DNA of 64,000 nt from Tetradesmus obliquus. Taxonomy: Eukaryota; Chlorophyta; Chlorophyceae; Sphaeropleales; Scenedesmaceae. The DNA is taken from assembly GCA_030272155.1 (NCBI GenBank), contig CP126197.1:4828001-4892000 (forward strand), written 5' to 3'. Position numbers and translations under genes: made by a program. Of the stretch, positions 21,310 through 34,716 are shown piece by piece (position 1 is the first letter of the stretch; each line of letters starts with the position of its first letter). The notes beneath the pieces are model-generated. The model saw only the letters and a list, made by a program, of their open reading frames with translations. It did not search any database and was not told where the DNA came from.

Positions 21310-24300
21310 GTGTGAGCATCGACGTCAATACCAGTGTGCAGAGTGTCGGTGGCACCAGTGTCCGGCGTTCTGCTCCCTGCGTCCAGTGTTTGTTGACCTG
21401 TGTCCAGTGTTTGACTTGAACTGTGCCTGTTGTGTGGCCGTATGTTTGCCGCTGCGTGTGCGGGGTGGTGTATCGCTGCATGCTTTCACACCAAATGTGT
21501 GGGATCACATGACTATCATAATCCTGAAGGAGCCAACGGACCGCTACAGCGGCTGTGCACAGCACGGTTGCTTGTGTGTGTTTTTGACCACCTGTGTGCG
21601 AGCTCGACTACTGCATTGCGGGTGCTGTGATGGGGCAGCATCGAGACCGGACAACTTTCTTTCAGCAATTGTTTTTGGAGGCTATCTCTTACTTGCAGCA
21701 CTTGGAAAATAGATGCCAGCACAGGTGTGCTGTATTGCAGTGCATGTTTGGCCGTCAGGCAGGCACACTGCTGGTGCACTGCCTTGCAGCCATGCCTGCA
21801 TGGCTGGTGACGTACTGTTGGATCATCTCAGCCACGCATTTGTGGCTGTTGGTGTGGCTGAGTTTACTTGAGGACGGGCTCAAACTGTACAGATCTGGGC
21901 ACTGATATGCTGTGGGCCTTGCCACTTACTGCACTGGGTACACCTGCTTGGTGCAGAGCATTTGCACAGTGTAGGCTCTGCAAGTGAGCCTATTGTGCCG
22001 GCTGGATACGCGCTGGATGATCAACCAGGGCTGTGATCAGCTTTCTGCAGGACTGCAGCAGCCAGTGTGTGCCGTATTGCATGTTGTACACTCTGCCAGC
22101 TGCAACTGTTGTTGCAAGCACGCTGATGACCGATTGTGCTATGCATATGAAAGCTAATCAAGGCTTGGGTTGTCAACACGTGGCTGTTGCTGTGCTGCTT
22201 CACCCTCAGCAGCCCCGTCTTTCAAGCCTATTTCAGGCTTATCTCCGGCCTATTGATAGGCTTGGGCGTAACATTACGCTGCTGGGCAGCTGAGACCTGC
22301 TGCACAGCATGCAATGAGCTCACATGCACCAAATGGCACACATGCCATGGTGCTACATGTGCTCATCAACGTGTACAAGATTGGGCTGCCAGCATCAGAC
22401 ATTTTTGAATTTGCTGTGTGGTGCTGTATTGCATTCACCGCCGACGCTGTGCGGTGCATCTGATATCCGTGTATCAGCTGTGACGGCAGTGCTGTTGTGT
22501 GGCTGCTGTGGAAAGGTCGTCCAGTTTTTCATTGCTGAGCAGGGCCTTGCTGGCAGCCACTCAGGCAGCTTTGCTGATGCTTCTTTGCATGGTGTCGAGC
22601 GCAGTAATGCGGTTGATACATGCCATTGTGTTGGCTGTATGGCGCCCTTCTGGACACTGCTGAGGACTGAGCTGTGTGGGAATGTGTTGGATGCGCTTAT
22701 GGACATCAAACACGTAGATGCAGTTGCCACTGGCACAACGGCACTTTTGTTTACGGCCAGCGTTGCACTCCTGCGTGGTGTGAACAACTCCATCTAGGGA
22801 GATGTGCCAGGCTGGCGCATTGAGTGGGGATGGCCTGTGCATTGCTCGTTGTGCACTGGTGCAGCCTGCACGATGTAGGCTACATGTAGCCTGTCGGGCA
22901 GGTGACGGCGCAGCTAGGCATCCTCTTCTTTTGGTGGTGGCCTTGCATTGCACCCTGCAAATGCCTGTGCTTTACACGAGATGTAATAGGCATTCTTATG
23001 CTTACACCCTTCAGCCTGTGTTGTGGCTCTCACATGTGGCCCCGCGGCAGCGCTGCCAGCAGTCTGGTGTACAGCAATGCAGCGGATTGCATGGTACAGC
23101 AGGCGCGCATACAACAAGGGCTCCAAGCCGCCGCTGACACTGTAGGCAGCCACAAAGAGTATGGCAGTTTGTTACATACACGCATGCCACCGCCCCTTGC
23201 TGTCACTCTTGTGCAAGTGCAAGTGAGGCCGCGCTGCATCTATGCAGCTTCAAACAACACTAACTGACAGGTGCCGCGTCCGAGCGTGACGCTTCAAGTC
23301 ATAGCGGTGGCATACGGCACGCATGCAACTCCAGGACTGCTCGACGCTAATTCAAAGGAACCCCAGCTCTGTGGAGACATAGGTCTAGGTCAAGCATATG
23401 CATCCGCTTATAAGAGGACTACGCACAACTCAGTGCTGTATACAGCCCCAACCTGGCGTGTAGTCACCACACAACAGCTGCACTGGACCTGGGATCAGCA
23501 CACATGCAAACTCGAGCACTGCAACCTGGCCAGAAAGCAACGTGTTCTTGTGCAGACACGGTGCAACATGAGCACAACGCAACCGCAGGGTTGCAAGTGA
23601 AGTGCTGCAACTCTAAGCACAAGACCTACACACTGATGCATTGCCTCCAACTGCCGCGGGTGACACATGAGGGCGCAAGGAGACCGGTACCACATTGCAT
23701 TGCACACACCCCATCAATCGCAGGCCAGACAGGCGTCCTGCTGCGGCATCCAAATGCCTGCCGACACTGCCGTCGCTGTGGGTCTGAGTGTATAGAAACA
23801 GATTGCTGTGCAACTTGCTGTGCAACTTGCTGTGCAATGATAGCCGGCATTGCCTGCTCATCCACTGCAACGCAGCAGAAGCTGTTGACAGAGAGCTGTG
23901 TGCCCCTATGTTGCGATGCCAATCAGGACCGTGGCCCAGCCACGCTATGCACATGCCTAACTCAGCTTCATATCATCACACTCATCACCAATCAAGATAC
24001 AGTCAAAGACCAGGCCCATTCACAATGCTCAGGCCCTGCACGAACAATTGCACAGGCCTTGTGCTGCTGCTAAAGCCGAAGCAGCACACACTGACAGCCA
24101 TGCTGAAAGAACGTATCTTTACAAACTTGCGGCCGGAAAGTACAGCCACCCAAGGACAGCAACAGCAACCTTCCAGCCAACACCACACAGCAGCTGGAAC
24201 ACTTGCAGCAGGGAACGCACGCACTCATCACAGAAGAACACACATCCGCCTCAGCATTCTTTGTGCAGCCAACTCACAAGCACATCGCTTTTGTTTCCAC

Positions 24301-24913
24301 AACCACACTACAATCCTGCCTAGCCAGTATCCTCACACAGCCAAACTCTATCGACCACAGGCCCAGCACCCTGCAGCTTCCCGGCTCCCCTGCAGCTCCG
24401 CACATCAGCTGCACTCGCTAAGCACCGCAACAACACCAGGCCCAAACAGGACAGGGAAGGGAAGCAAACGCCTGACGGCAGCTTTGCTTGTGCGCTGCAC
24501 TGGCCACGCGGACATGCCTGGTTATGCAGGGACCCCGCCCCCCAAACACAAAGTTGCCCGGATGCATTAGGCTGCCTTGCTCCTGGCATTGCTGACATGT
24601 AGCAGCAGTCGAAGCAGGCACGGCATCCTCACAGCTCCCAATCGCAGCTCGAAGTGAAGCTCACAGACAGAAACACCGCACCTCAAGTGCCCGGCACAAT
24701 ATAGCAGAGCCTGGTGCAGCAGCAGCACGCTGCACAGCCCCAAGTTTTGCTTCTACCACTGCGCAACCGCAGAGCTGCAACAGCGGCCCCGCAGCACACA
24801 CGGCTGCTTCATCAGCTGCGGTGACGCCAGCTGGCTGCACGACCAAGGCTGCCGTGACACCCACACACATAGCTTCACAGCTTGTAACAGCTTTGCCAGC
24901 TCTTCTGCAGCTC
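21310..24913. other. Gene-poor region between the ADC-like gene and the second SnRK2-like kinase
   Basis: About 3.6 kb between convergent genes, hence mostly 3' flanks. No supported gene. It contains a short triplicated GCTGTGCAACTT unit (about 23802-23838), a 9-bp inverted repeat CAAGCCTAT/ATAGGCTTG near 22222-22264, and a dispersed repeat at about 22913-22983 that recurs near 62264. On the minus strand 22600-22800 reads a Cys-rich stretch (KQKCRCASGNC), but frame continuity is poor. Confidence 0.45.
22913..22983. repeat. Dispersed repeat, copy 1
   Basis: CTTTTGGTGGTGGCC or close variants, then TTGCATTGCA, recur at 62264-62333 with about 80% identity over roughly 65-70 nt. On the minus strand both copies can be read as QCKATTKRxGCLA, so a decayed coding remnant, for example of a transposon zinc-knuckle, is possible. 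This is an inference only. Confidence 0.55.
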
Positions 24914-26197
24914 CTAGAACTGGTCCATGCCCTGCGCCGCATACATGTCGTTCGTGTTGTAGTTCGTGGCCATGGCCACGATGTTCTTGATCTCCGCCTC
25001 GCTCTGCGGGCACGGCCGCGTGTTGGCGAGGTACTTGTCGTTCATGTTGAGCGCATCGGGCGGCAGATCTGTGCGGAACCATGCATCTGCCATGATGCCT
25101 GCCATCTTGACTCGCTTCTCGCTCTCAGGGTGCAGCAGCGCCTTGAGCAGGGCTTTGCACTCGGGCGTGAGGTTGAGGGAGTCGGGCAGGTGGTACTCCT
25201 GCGCCTTCATCTTCTTCAGCATCTCCATCACCTCCTGGCCCAGCCCAGCGCCCTCGCCGGCTGCGGTTGGGGTTTGGGTTTAGGGGTTTACGGAGCAAGC
25301 GGTGGAAACATGGTGGGGTTCAGGGGTTTGTCAAGATATGTAGGGGTGCAAGCAGAGCTGAAGGCTGGGTGGAATGTGAGCAGCAAGGGGTATCAGCGGC
25401 TTGTGCATCAAGAATTGTGCACTACTGCAGCGTGACGATGCTGAGTGACAGCACTATGATGTGTTGTTGCACGGCACGACAGCATGACCTGAGCATGGCA
25501 TGACCATCAACATCCACTGCACGGCGCCACAGCAGCTGCCACGACACCACAGCCACAGCAGCAGCCTCACCGGTTGACTGACCGAAAAGGGTAGCACCCC
25601 ACCGGCATGATGGGCAAGTCGGAAGCATGCACAGCAGGCACACCTGACATGCAACAATGCCACAGGCTCATCTATTGCTACACCACAGCGCAGCAACAGC
25701 AGCAGCCTCACCGTTTGACTGGAAGGGGTAGCGGCCCACCAGCATGGTGTACAGCACCACGCCGCAGCTCCAGATGTCTGCCGTCTTGCCGTCATACACC
25801 CGGCTCTGCAGCACCTCGGGAGCCATGTACGTCAGCGTGCCCTGCAGCAGCAGCAGCAGCAGCAGCAGCACATGTTTGCACCCCGCTATCAGTATCTGTC
25901 AAACCATCCACGGCATATGTCTGCTGCACCTGGGCCAGCCAGCAAGCTGCTGCATGAGCACAGCTCAGCTGCGCACTGCAGTTGCTGCTCCTGCTGCACC
26001 ACCAAACATCGCAAGCCCTGGTCAACCAACAATATTGAAATAGCTCCACCCTGCCGCAGCTGCTGTGTCGCCGCCGCGGCTGCTACCGCCGGTTCCTGCT
26101 CACCACTTTGCTGCGCGCCACGGATCTGTTGTCGTGCTTGCTGTAGCCAAAGTCGCAGATCTTGACCAGCGGCCGCGGCAGGCCCGGGATGACCTGC

Positions 26198-26244
<47 letters not shown>

Positions 26245-27927
26245 GTTTGCAGCAGCAGTACGCTTGCAGCAGCAGCATGCTTGCGGCCTAGCCCAGCCCT
26301 GGCGAACAACGAAATGCACTCTGAGTTCACTGCCAAGTACGCAAGGCCGTACTCCAGCGCAACCGCTGCTGCAGCCTTGCTGATCTTAGAGCCGGTCCTG
26401 GAACCGAGTCAGACAGTTGCAACACACCCACAGCATATATCTCAGCTGCTGTTCACCTCGCACCAAGTGTCAACCTGCATTCCCTACTGCCGCCGCCTCA
26501 TTAGACGGCAAATCCAGCGCCCAACTACAAACGACATTAATCTCCAGTGGATGCAAAGATTGCAGCCGCGTGCGCTGCAGCTGCACTGCACTGCATGCCG
26601 CGGGCCCGACCCTGCACACCGTGTGCATCGCAGAGCGGTCCGAAACCTGCTGCCGCTGCTGCGCTGCCCCCAACTGCAGCAGCACAGGCGTCAGCTGTGC
26701 ATTTCTGCTGCTGCTGTTGCTGACTGCTACTAATTGCTACAGGCAGCTGCGCAAACCCTTGCCGCCTGACACCACAAACAGCTGCGCCCGACCACCACCC
26801 CGCACCTGCAGCAGCGTGTTCTCCAGCTTGATGTCTCTGTTGGCCACACCCTTGCGGTGGCAGTAGTCCACAGCCAGGATCAGCTGCTGGAAGAACCACC
26901 TGGCAGCAGCAGCAGCAGCAGTGTTGACATTCATGATCCAGTTGAGGGCACTGATTGTCGTCGCCATTGCTGAGCATGTGAATCACACCAAACGCCATCA
27001 TACGCACTGTTTTACTTGAAACTACATTCAACAATTCACCGGGTCCATGACCGCAAGCAGCAGCAGCTTGCAGCAGCAGCAGTCTCACCGTGCCAGTGGC
27101 TCCCTGAGCCTGTTGCGTGACTGCACGTAGCCAAACAGGCTGCCGCCGCTGGCGTAGTCCATCACGATGTTGATGTGGTGCGGGGACAGGAAGACCTCGC
27201 GGAACTGCAGCAGCAAAAACACCACGCGACGACAGGCACATAGGTACATGAGATGACAGGAGGACACCACAATAGCAGTGTGTGTGGTAGCAGAGGCACG
27301 CAGCAGTGCTAGTACTGGCAAGCACTGCCTTGGCTGCACCTGCCTGGTCTGATGCTGCTCCCCGACATGACTGTGTGCACCGGCAGCAGATGATGTCAGT
27401 GCTGGCAGCTGCCCACACAGAGCTGCATCTGCTGCAGTGCTCGGGTGACTGCTGCAGGGCAGTGGCGCAACGGTGACGCTGCCGCAGTGCTGCCGTAGCT
27501 GTTGCATAGCAGTGCTATAAGTATGGCACAGGCTGCATGGCATACAGCTGCATCTGCCGCAGTGGTTTCATATGCATACGTAACATGACACACCTGCACC
27601 ACATGTGGGTGGCGCAGCTGGCTGTGGTTGAGGATCTCGCTCTCCACATAACGCTGCAGGTGCGCCCGCTCCATCTTCTTGATCGCCACCTGCACAGCAA
27701 AAGATACACAGCAAACACAGCGCCAGCATGTTGCAAACACAGCTTGCACAGAAGGCACACGGGTTCTGCAGGAACAGCAAAGGGCCGCAAGTGAATGTCT
27801 GCAGCAGCTGCAGCTTGCAGGAGAGCCGCACCTGCTCGCCAGTTTTGGTGTTGCGTGCCAGCACCACTGAGCCAAAGCTGCCCCTGCCTAGCTCCTTGAT
27901 GAACTCGAACTTGCCCTGCTCATCCAT
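24914..27927 (-). CDS. SnRK2-like serine/threonine protein kinase
   Basis: Seven exons, minus strand: 27927-27832, 27689-27594, 27204-27089, 26899-26806, 26193-26104, 25841-25712, 25260-24914. They total 969 nt, 322 residues. Glycine loop GRGSFG (14-19), Lys36 in VAIKK, Glu in ESEILNH, RDIKLEN (124-130), canonical DFG (148-150) in [10 protein letters not shown], and MAPEVL. The tail [13 protein letters not shown] matches the SnRK2 C-terminal helix. The chosen Met gives a 5-residue lead into the kinase domain; the frame is open upstream to a Met at 28083, so a longer start is possible but looks untranslated. It is a paralog of the kinase at 7290-9939, sharing [16 protein letters not shown] and the YDGKTAD block. 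Some intron positions are shared, others lost or gained. Likely a cytosolic or nuclear stress-signalling kinase. Confidence 0.88.
25570..25612 (-). repeat. Partial copy of kinase exon 6 (3' end with donor)
   Basis: On the gene strand a segment resembling the end of exon 6 (25750-25712), including the GTCAAACG-type end and a donor GTGAGGCTGC, recurs here about 143 bp downstream inside intron 6. It is diverged and out of frame. This follows the rule that 3'-end copies lie downstream. Confidence 0.7.
26200..26241 (-). repeat. (CTG)14 run (sense) before kinase exon 5
   Basis: Fourteen CAG triplets on the plus strand, that is CTG on the gene strand, directly before the CCGCAG acceptor of exon 5 at 26193. 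Confidence 0.85.
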
Positions 27928-30900
27928 TTTGGCAGTTGGCTTTGCTGCTGCTTGGTTGGGCTGTCCTGCAAGCAGCGAGAGCAGAGTAAGGGCTGTGGGT
28001 GGGCAGTTACCAGGGCTAATGCCTGAAGGCAGCAGAAGCAGCAGACCAGCCCGCGCGCGCTGGGTGCTGGGGTGAAGCAGCATCTACACTAAATGCACGA
28101 TCAGAACAGCTTTGACTGTTGCCTGATGCAGCTGTGCTGCTGCCAGGTCTGTGCTGCTCTTGAGGCCCAGACATGCACACAAGAACGCTACTGGGCGCAG
28201 CCTCAGCTGCGCAGTCGTAAGACGAAGAAATTGTTTACACACTGCGCTACCTCTTGCCCGCAAGGCCTTGCACATCGACTACAGGGCACATCGACTACAT
28301 AGGAGACCCGCACTGGGAGCAGTCTCACCTGCCTCTGCACAGCCAGACAAGCGTCCAAAGGATCAAGGTAACCGATGCGTTCAAGCAAAGACGGCAAGAT
28401 CACTTCACGTGCAAATGCATGGGACACACAGCTGTGAGGCAAGCGCTGTGTCTATGGTGTTTTCGATCAGAGAGAAAGCAGGCGCTTCAAAGATCTGCAC
28501 TATTCATCTGCTTCTTGAAGCCGCGAGCTCGGGAGCAGCTTGTTCTGACTGTCACGGACTGCAATCTGCAATCGGAGCCTGGGCAGCTTAGGCACAACTC
28601 AGCTTCAGCTCATTGGCGTCACATCAGCCGTGAAGACTTTCGCGGTCCCGGTCGTGTGACCTTCATTGTTACTGGCAGCTAACAGCGGCTTCACTCTTTG
28701 GGCTAGGCAGCGTGGGCAGTAAAGGATGCTACAGAAGCATCCCTACCAGCAGGATCACAGCCTTTAAGGACGCTCTAGGTTCTTATGTCAGCAAATTATT
28801 CTCGCAACGGTCATGCAACACTCGCCAGGCCGGCAGGTGGACCTGGTTGGACTGCAGGTCCAATGTAGTGGTTGCACTGGGCCCCTGCTGCCAGGGTTCA
28901 CGATTTGCCAGTCCACGGTTAAAACCCATTGGCGCGGGGGGGACGTTTGAATCCTTCCGCTGGGGCCCACTTGCACGAGAGCGCCTGTACATCTTCCAGA
29001 TGACACAGTCTGGTAAACGAAAGCTAATGGAGCCCGGGAGCTCTCATTCGAAGCTCCGAAAAACGCGTCGCTGAACTCGAGTCTTTTACGGGGTTGGTTG
29101 GCCTTGCCTAGCCAACAAAGCTTCAGCAACCTTGAGCATCCAAGCTGAACTATTATCGAATGGACTGCTCGTGTCACTCTTGGTTTATATGAAAATTTAT
29201 AGCTTTGGGGAGCCTTGGGGAGATGATTTTACCACCTAGCAGTGCGGTGCAGGCAGCCGTGCGCGGAGTGGGGTCTGATGTGATGCTGCCGTTGTGATGG
29301 ACCGTAGGTGGTGCTCTTATATGCTTTATCGGTAAGAGAAGGTTGCTTTATGATTTGGTTTTCCACCGCAACTAGCCTACTGCTGGCTGGCAGCGTGACT
29401 GTGACTGATGCAGCTCGAGTACGCGTTTGTTGTGCCAGATCCACAGCTTCCTATTGTTGATATATGACTACGTAGCTTGTGGGAAGCAGCTTGTGTGCAA
29501 GGCCGCTATAGCGACTGTGCTGCGGTGACAGCACCTGCAGCAGCAGAGCAAGAGGAGGCACACGCCTATCGCGCACAGCAGATGTAAAGCAGCAGCAGCA
29601 GCAGCAGCAGCAGCATTTCAAGCACATCAAGTACAGCACAGCCTGTCAGCAGCCTTGCTTGTGCGTACATCCTGCACTGCACACCTGCTGGCAAATCTGC
29701 AGGGCAGCAGCAGAGTCTCAGGGCAGTTGTGCGTGTCCCAATAGCCTTGAACGCTTATTGATTGTGTTCGGATTGGTTTGGGGTGTTTATGATCGGTGTA
29801 TGTCGTTTGGCAGAGGCTTCTGCATTCCTGTGCAGCACTGCAGGTAGAGGTCACCTATTTAAATCCTGCTGCTTGACAGCACTTGTTGCTGACCAGCGCG
29901 GATTTCGACATTCCAAATAAATACATGGGTTATATACATCACTATTAACATCGTGGTGCAGTTAGAATTCAAATTGGCCTTTCAGCGGAAGAGTTATGCC
30001 AGTGTGACCGTTTTCCAGAGAAGTGTGACCGGAGACGCGTAAATAACACCCAGACTTTGACCAACTGGCATGATCTGATATGATGCGTGTTTGTCAAATG
30101 CTTTCTCCTGCGTATGTTAGGCATATTGGAGTGTTGTTTCCCAACTCTGCACCACGTTCGGAGCACTTTCATTTTTGGGTGCAACCACTACAATGCAGCA
30201 GTACATGCTTCCACGTGGTGCCAAGCGGGGGAACGTCCCTGAAATTCAAAGTATAGGTTACTAAACGCAGAAAAACCGTCAGCAGACTAAGTTGCACCAC
30301 TCAGGCTCAGCAACTGGCCGCTGCTGCTGAGAGCTGCCAGCCTTGGCGTCTGCTTGGCTGAAGCCTCACCCCTCATCCTGCGGCACGCGTAAAAGATCTT
30401 TCTGTGCAACGTCCAGCAGCTCTTGAACTGACGGACGACCGGGCATGGTGGCACAGCACGCTGTGGTTGAACATCACAATCTGCCAGCCCAGTGGTCTGA
30501 GCACAAACTGCCATGTCAGTCCTGAACATCGACAACACTCGCAGCAGCAACCAGCTGCTCGACACAGGTCATGGTGACGCACACAGCGAGGCTGTGCGTG
30601 TATGTCTATCAAAAAGCCTGCCACATCATAACAGAACCACCAGCATGCACTAGTATGCATCCCAAAACATTTGGGTAAGTGAAAGTACACAGCCCTAGCA
30701 CGCACCCTGAAACACCATGCATATGGCATCAGAAGTCAGCAGCCATCACATGCTGGCTTGCGTGCTGTTGAGTTGCAAAGCAGCCAGCACCATACTGATC
30801 ATGTGCTGCTGTCACATGCATTATACATCAGTTTAAGACCAGTTGGCAGCTGCAGCTTCAGTGGCACTGCTCACATATCTGTGAACTCTATGTTGGCATG

Positions 30901-31415
30901 CTGCACACAGCTGAGTCACCAGCAGACATCGCCGCAGTCAGCGGAAGCCAGCCTAGTGTGCCAGCTGTCAGCCTGGCAGTACAAACGTCTGTACACCGCG
31001 CAGTCAGCCAGCGGCCTCTATGCAGCTCATGACAGAGACAGGCACGGTGTTGTGTTCAAGCGATTCTCGCACGCAAAACACAATACATCTGCCCCAGCAG
31101 CATAAGTGTTTGCATGGCACACTTTTCCAGCAGCCTCCATCCGCCACTAGCATAATAACAACGCCAACAACAATGCAACGGCACGCCACAAACTGCTTGC
31201 TGCCAGTCTAGGCAGCGTGGGATTGGTGATTCAAAGCACACCAGCTGTCAGCGCTTCAAGTGCCTCAAATTCAACCGCCCAACTGTTGACACATTCACAG
31301 CTAACGCCTGGCGCCTGATGCCCTTGCCGCCAGCACACAGACAAAAGCGCCCACCAGATCCTGGCGCATCAACGCCTCCATACTTTGCGCTGCTGCTGCC
31401 ACTTGCGGCAGCAGC
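27928..31415. other. Gene-poor region between the SnRK2-like kinase and CAX
   Basis: About 3.5 kb. Its left part should hold the promoter of the kinase that starts at 27927; its right part the 3' flank of CAX. No gene is supported. A (CAG)9-10 tract with the flank CATTTCAAGC at about 29588-29624 recurs near 52026-52062. An open frame at 28712-29074 has no recognisable features. Confidence 0.4.
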
Positions 31416-31494
31416 TCAGCTGCTGAGTGCATAGGCAGTGGCGATCACAAAGTACGTAACGACCAGCTGCAAGCCCTCCAGCCTGATGTTTGCA

Positions 31495-31532
<38 letters not shown>

Positions 31533-32018
31533 GACGGCAGCAGCAGCAGGCAGGTTTCAGTGCAACTGTGATTGATGAACATGGCACTGGGGCAAGTGTG
31601 ACTGCAGCAACTGCCTGCTCTGCGGCTGGTGAAGATGGACAAATTCACAGTTGCGCCAACACTCATTTGTGCAGGCCTTGCATTGCTCTCGCAACGCCAT
31701 CGCGGCGGCTCCTGCTTAGTACTGCCAGCTTCCCTACCCCACAGCGCAAACAATTGTTTTGATGCTCTCATTGCAGCATGTGTGTGACCAGACAACCGCA
31801 CAGGGATCCACATGTGTGCACTCGCTGCTGCCCTGGCCACGCACCAGTGGCTCTCTGCGTCGTTGATCATGTGTGCGGAGTGCATCACGGCCAGCAGCAG
31901 CACCAGTGCAGCAAAGGGGTCGAAGCCCAGGCTGAAGGGGTGCCCCAGCACCCAGCCCACGATGGTTACAAACGGCACCGCAAACAGCCCGATCTGCGGC
32001 GCATTGGTTGGTTGCCAG

Positions 32019-32059
<41 letters not shown>

Positions 32060-33372
32060 GGGTTTGGATTTGTCCAGAAGTGGCAGGATGAAGGACTCCA
32101 GGCAGCAATGTTGAGCCTGAAGTGATGCAAGACAGCTAGGTGAGTGCTGCGACTGGTGACACCAGCAACTGACAGACAAGCAAGATAACTGCTGTTATGC
32201 AGGCGGGTGATACATTGGCAGTGCCGCACTTGTATGCTGCTGCCGATGGCCACCCCGAGGCTGAGGTGCGAGTGTCGCCAGCGCAACACAATACAGCAGG
32301 AAACAACACATTACAATCCACTCTTGGAATTCCAGACATCTGGAAACTGACGCACCTGGATGCTGCTACCGATGGCCACGCCCAGGGAAAGGTCCATCTT
32401 GTCTTTGGCCGCCACAAACACGGCCGTGATGTGCTCGCACGCATTGCCCGCAATGGGCAGCACGATGAACCCCAGGAAGCTGCGGGAGAGGCCCCAGGTG
32501 CTGCTGACCTGCGGCAGCAATGGCAATATAATTTGCAGCAGATAAGGATGTTGGGTGGAAGGTGCAGCAGCAGCAGCAGCAGCAGCACGATGGAGCAGAA
32601 AATCGCGGCTGAGGCCCCAGGTGCTATTGACCTGGCGTGACATAACACCACATAGAATCGACATGGACAGCAGCGGGTGCAGAGGTGAGGTGGAAGGAGC
32701 AGCAGCAAGGACGCTGAAGCATGCCGCGGCAGCTGCGGCTGAGGGTTAGGTGCTGCCGACCTCACCCAGAAACACGACAACCATTTTGATGCCCGTCAAC
32801 CACGCCCGCAGCAAGCCATAACTCCAAACCTCTGTACACTAGCTGAACGAACACACCATGCGTCACATAACATGTCACATAACAGGCCATGTCAGCCGTC
32901 GCACCTCTTCGATGCTTCCAGTGAGGAACTCGCTCAGGAATGCCACAATCACGGTGATGCCTGCCAGCCACCGCCCGTAGCAAGGAGCGAGTCCGAACAA
33001 AGAGTAACATATGTTGAATAACATATCACCCAAACATAACATGTTGGCCACCGCACCTCCTCGATGCTGCCCGTGAGGAACTCGCTAAGGAACGCGACGA
33101 TCACAGTAATGCCCGCCAGCCACACCCCTGCAGCGGTCAGCGTCATGTTGGCCTGCTGCGCGTCCTCGCCCTCCTCCCCCGCAAACATGTCCTTGTGCGT
33201 GCCCAGCTGGAAGATGAGGTAGCCGATGTACACGGCCAGCAGCGCGACAGCCGTCAGGCGGCTGAGCAGCAGGATCTGCGGGGCGACATGCAGACGCGAA
33301 ACAAAATAGTTGTTTGGCATTGGGTGGCGTAGGCGGCATCAGGCACGGCGGGGGCGCTCACGGTTCATGGCT

Positions 33373-33410
<38 letters not shown>

Positions 33411-34670
33411 CAGGCATGTGCAAAGATGCATCTTGAGTTTGGCAAGACTGATCAGGGCCTTGTGTGTGCCCAGCTGGAAGATGAGGTAGCCGATGTACAC
33501 CGCCAGCAGCACCACGGCAGCCAGGCGGCTGAGCAGCAAGATCTGCAGGCAAACACAAGGAGCAGTGCACGTTCAGCAGCATGCAGGGAAGCAGTACACA
33601 ATCAGCAGCATGCAGAGCAGCAGCACACAATCAGCAAACTAGCAAGATGCAGGCGCATGTACATATAACTACCACACATGCACGCATGCAATCACGCATG
33701 CAATCGCACACGCAACCAGGCACACGCAGCGCCGCACCCCCACATTGTCATGTGCCATGCCCTGAGCCAGCAGGCCCAGCACTGCTGTGCCCTCCTCATG
33801 CATTTCATGTATTTGCGACGCAAAAAGGCAATCTCTTCGCCAACAGCCGCACCTCCACCTTGTCCTGCGCCATGCCCTGCACAAGCAGTCCCAGCACTGC
33901 CACCCCCTCCTCATGCATTCGATGTACTTCCGACGCAAAAAGGCAATATCTTCGCCAACAGCCGCACCCGCACCTTGTCCTGCGCCATGCCCTGACCCAG
34001 CAGGCCCAGCACTGCTGCCCCCTCTTCGTCAGCGGTGGTGCCCAGGCGCTGCGCGGCCGTGGGGATGATGATGCCGATGGCGCTCAGCAGCAGCAGGCTG
34101 CCGCTGGTCTGGCTGGACACTGCGTTGAAGTGCTGGATCTTGTACCTGCAGCAGCAGCAGCAGCAATGAAAGGAGCAGCCGCAATGTGTTTGGCACTAGA
34201 TGCTTCAGCAGCAGCACATGCCACTGGTCTGGCTGGACACAGCATTGAAGTGATGGATCTTGTACCTGCGGAGCAGCAGCAATGAGAGAAGCAGCCGCGC
34301 TGCGTTTGGCACTCAATGGCATGCATCAGTGCAGCAGCATGCGTGTTGTGTGTTGCATGAAGAGTCTGGTGCGCACCAGTTGTACGCGCTGCACCTATGC
34401 TAGAGTAATGCAGACACCTGATTCCAGCTAGTAACATACTACTGCCAATAGTCTTGCAGTGCAAGATTGCTGCTCTTGGCCCGCTCGCAGGTGCAGCAGC
34501 ACGGCAAGCAGTACAGCTACCACAGCCTACACTTCATGCCCGCAACCATGCCCCGGCCAGCCACAGCAACAGCAGCTGCAGCTGCAGCACCAGCTTACTT
34601 GAGGCTGCATTTGCACTCATGACATTACTCCTGGCAGCACACAACAGCACAGCATGCCAGCAGTAGCAGT

Positions 34671-34716
<46 letters not shown>

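Noticed and set aside
25266-25292. Telomere-like GGGTTTGGGTTTAGGGG
   Set aside because: Only a few imperfect units, located in a kinase intron; too short to be an interstitial telomere.
28712-29074. 120-codon open frame on the plus strand
   Set aside because: No recognisable motif, a long open frame also exists on the opposite strand, and no splice or promoter context supports it.
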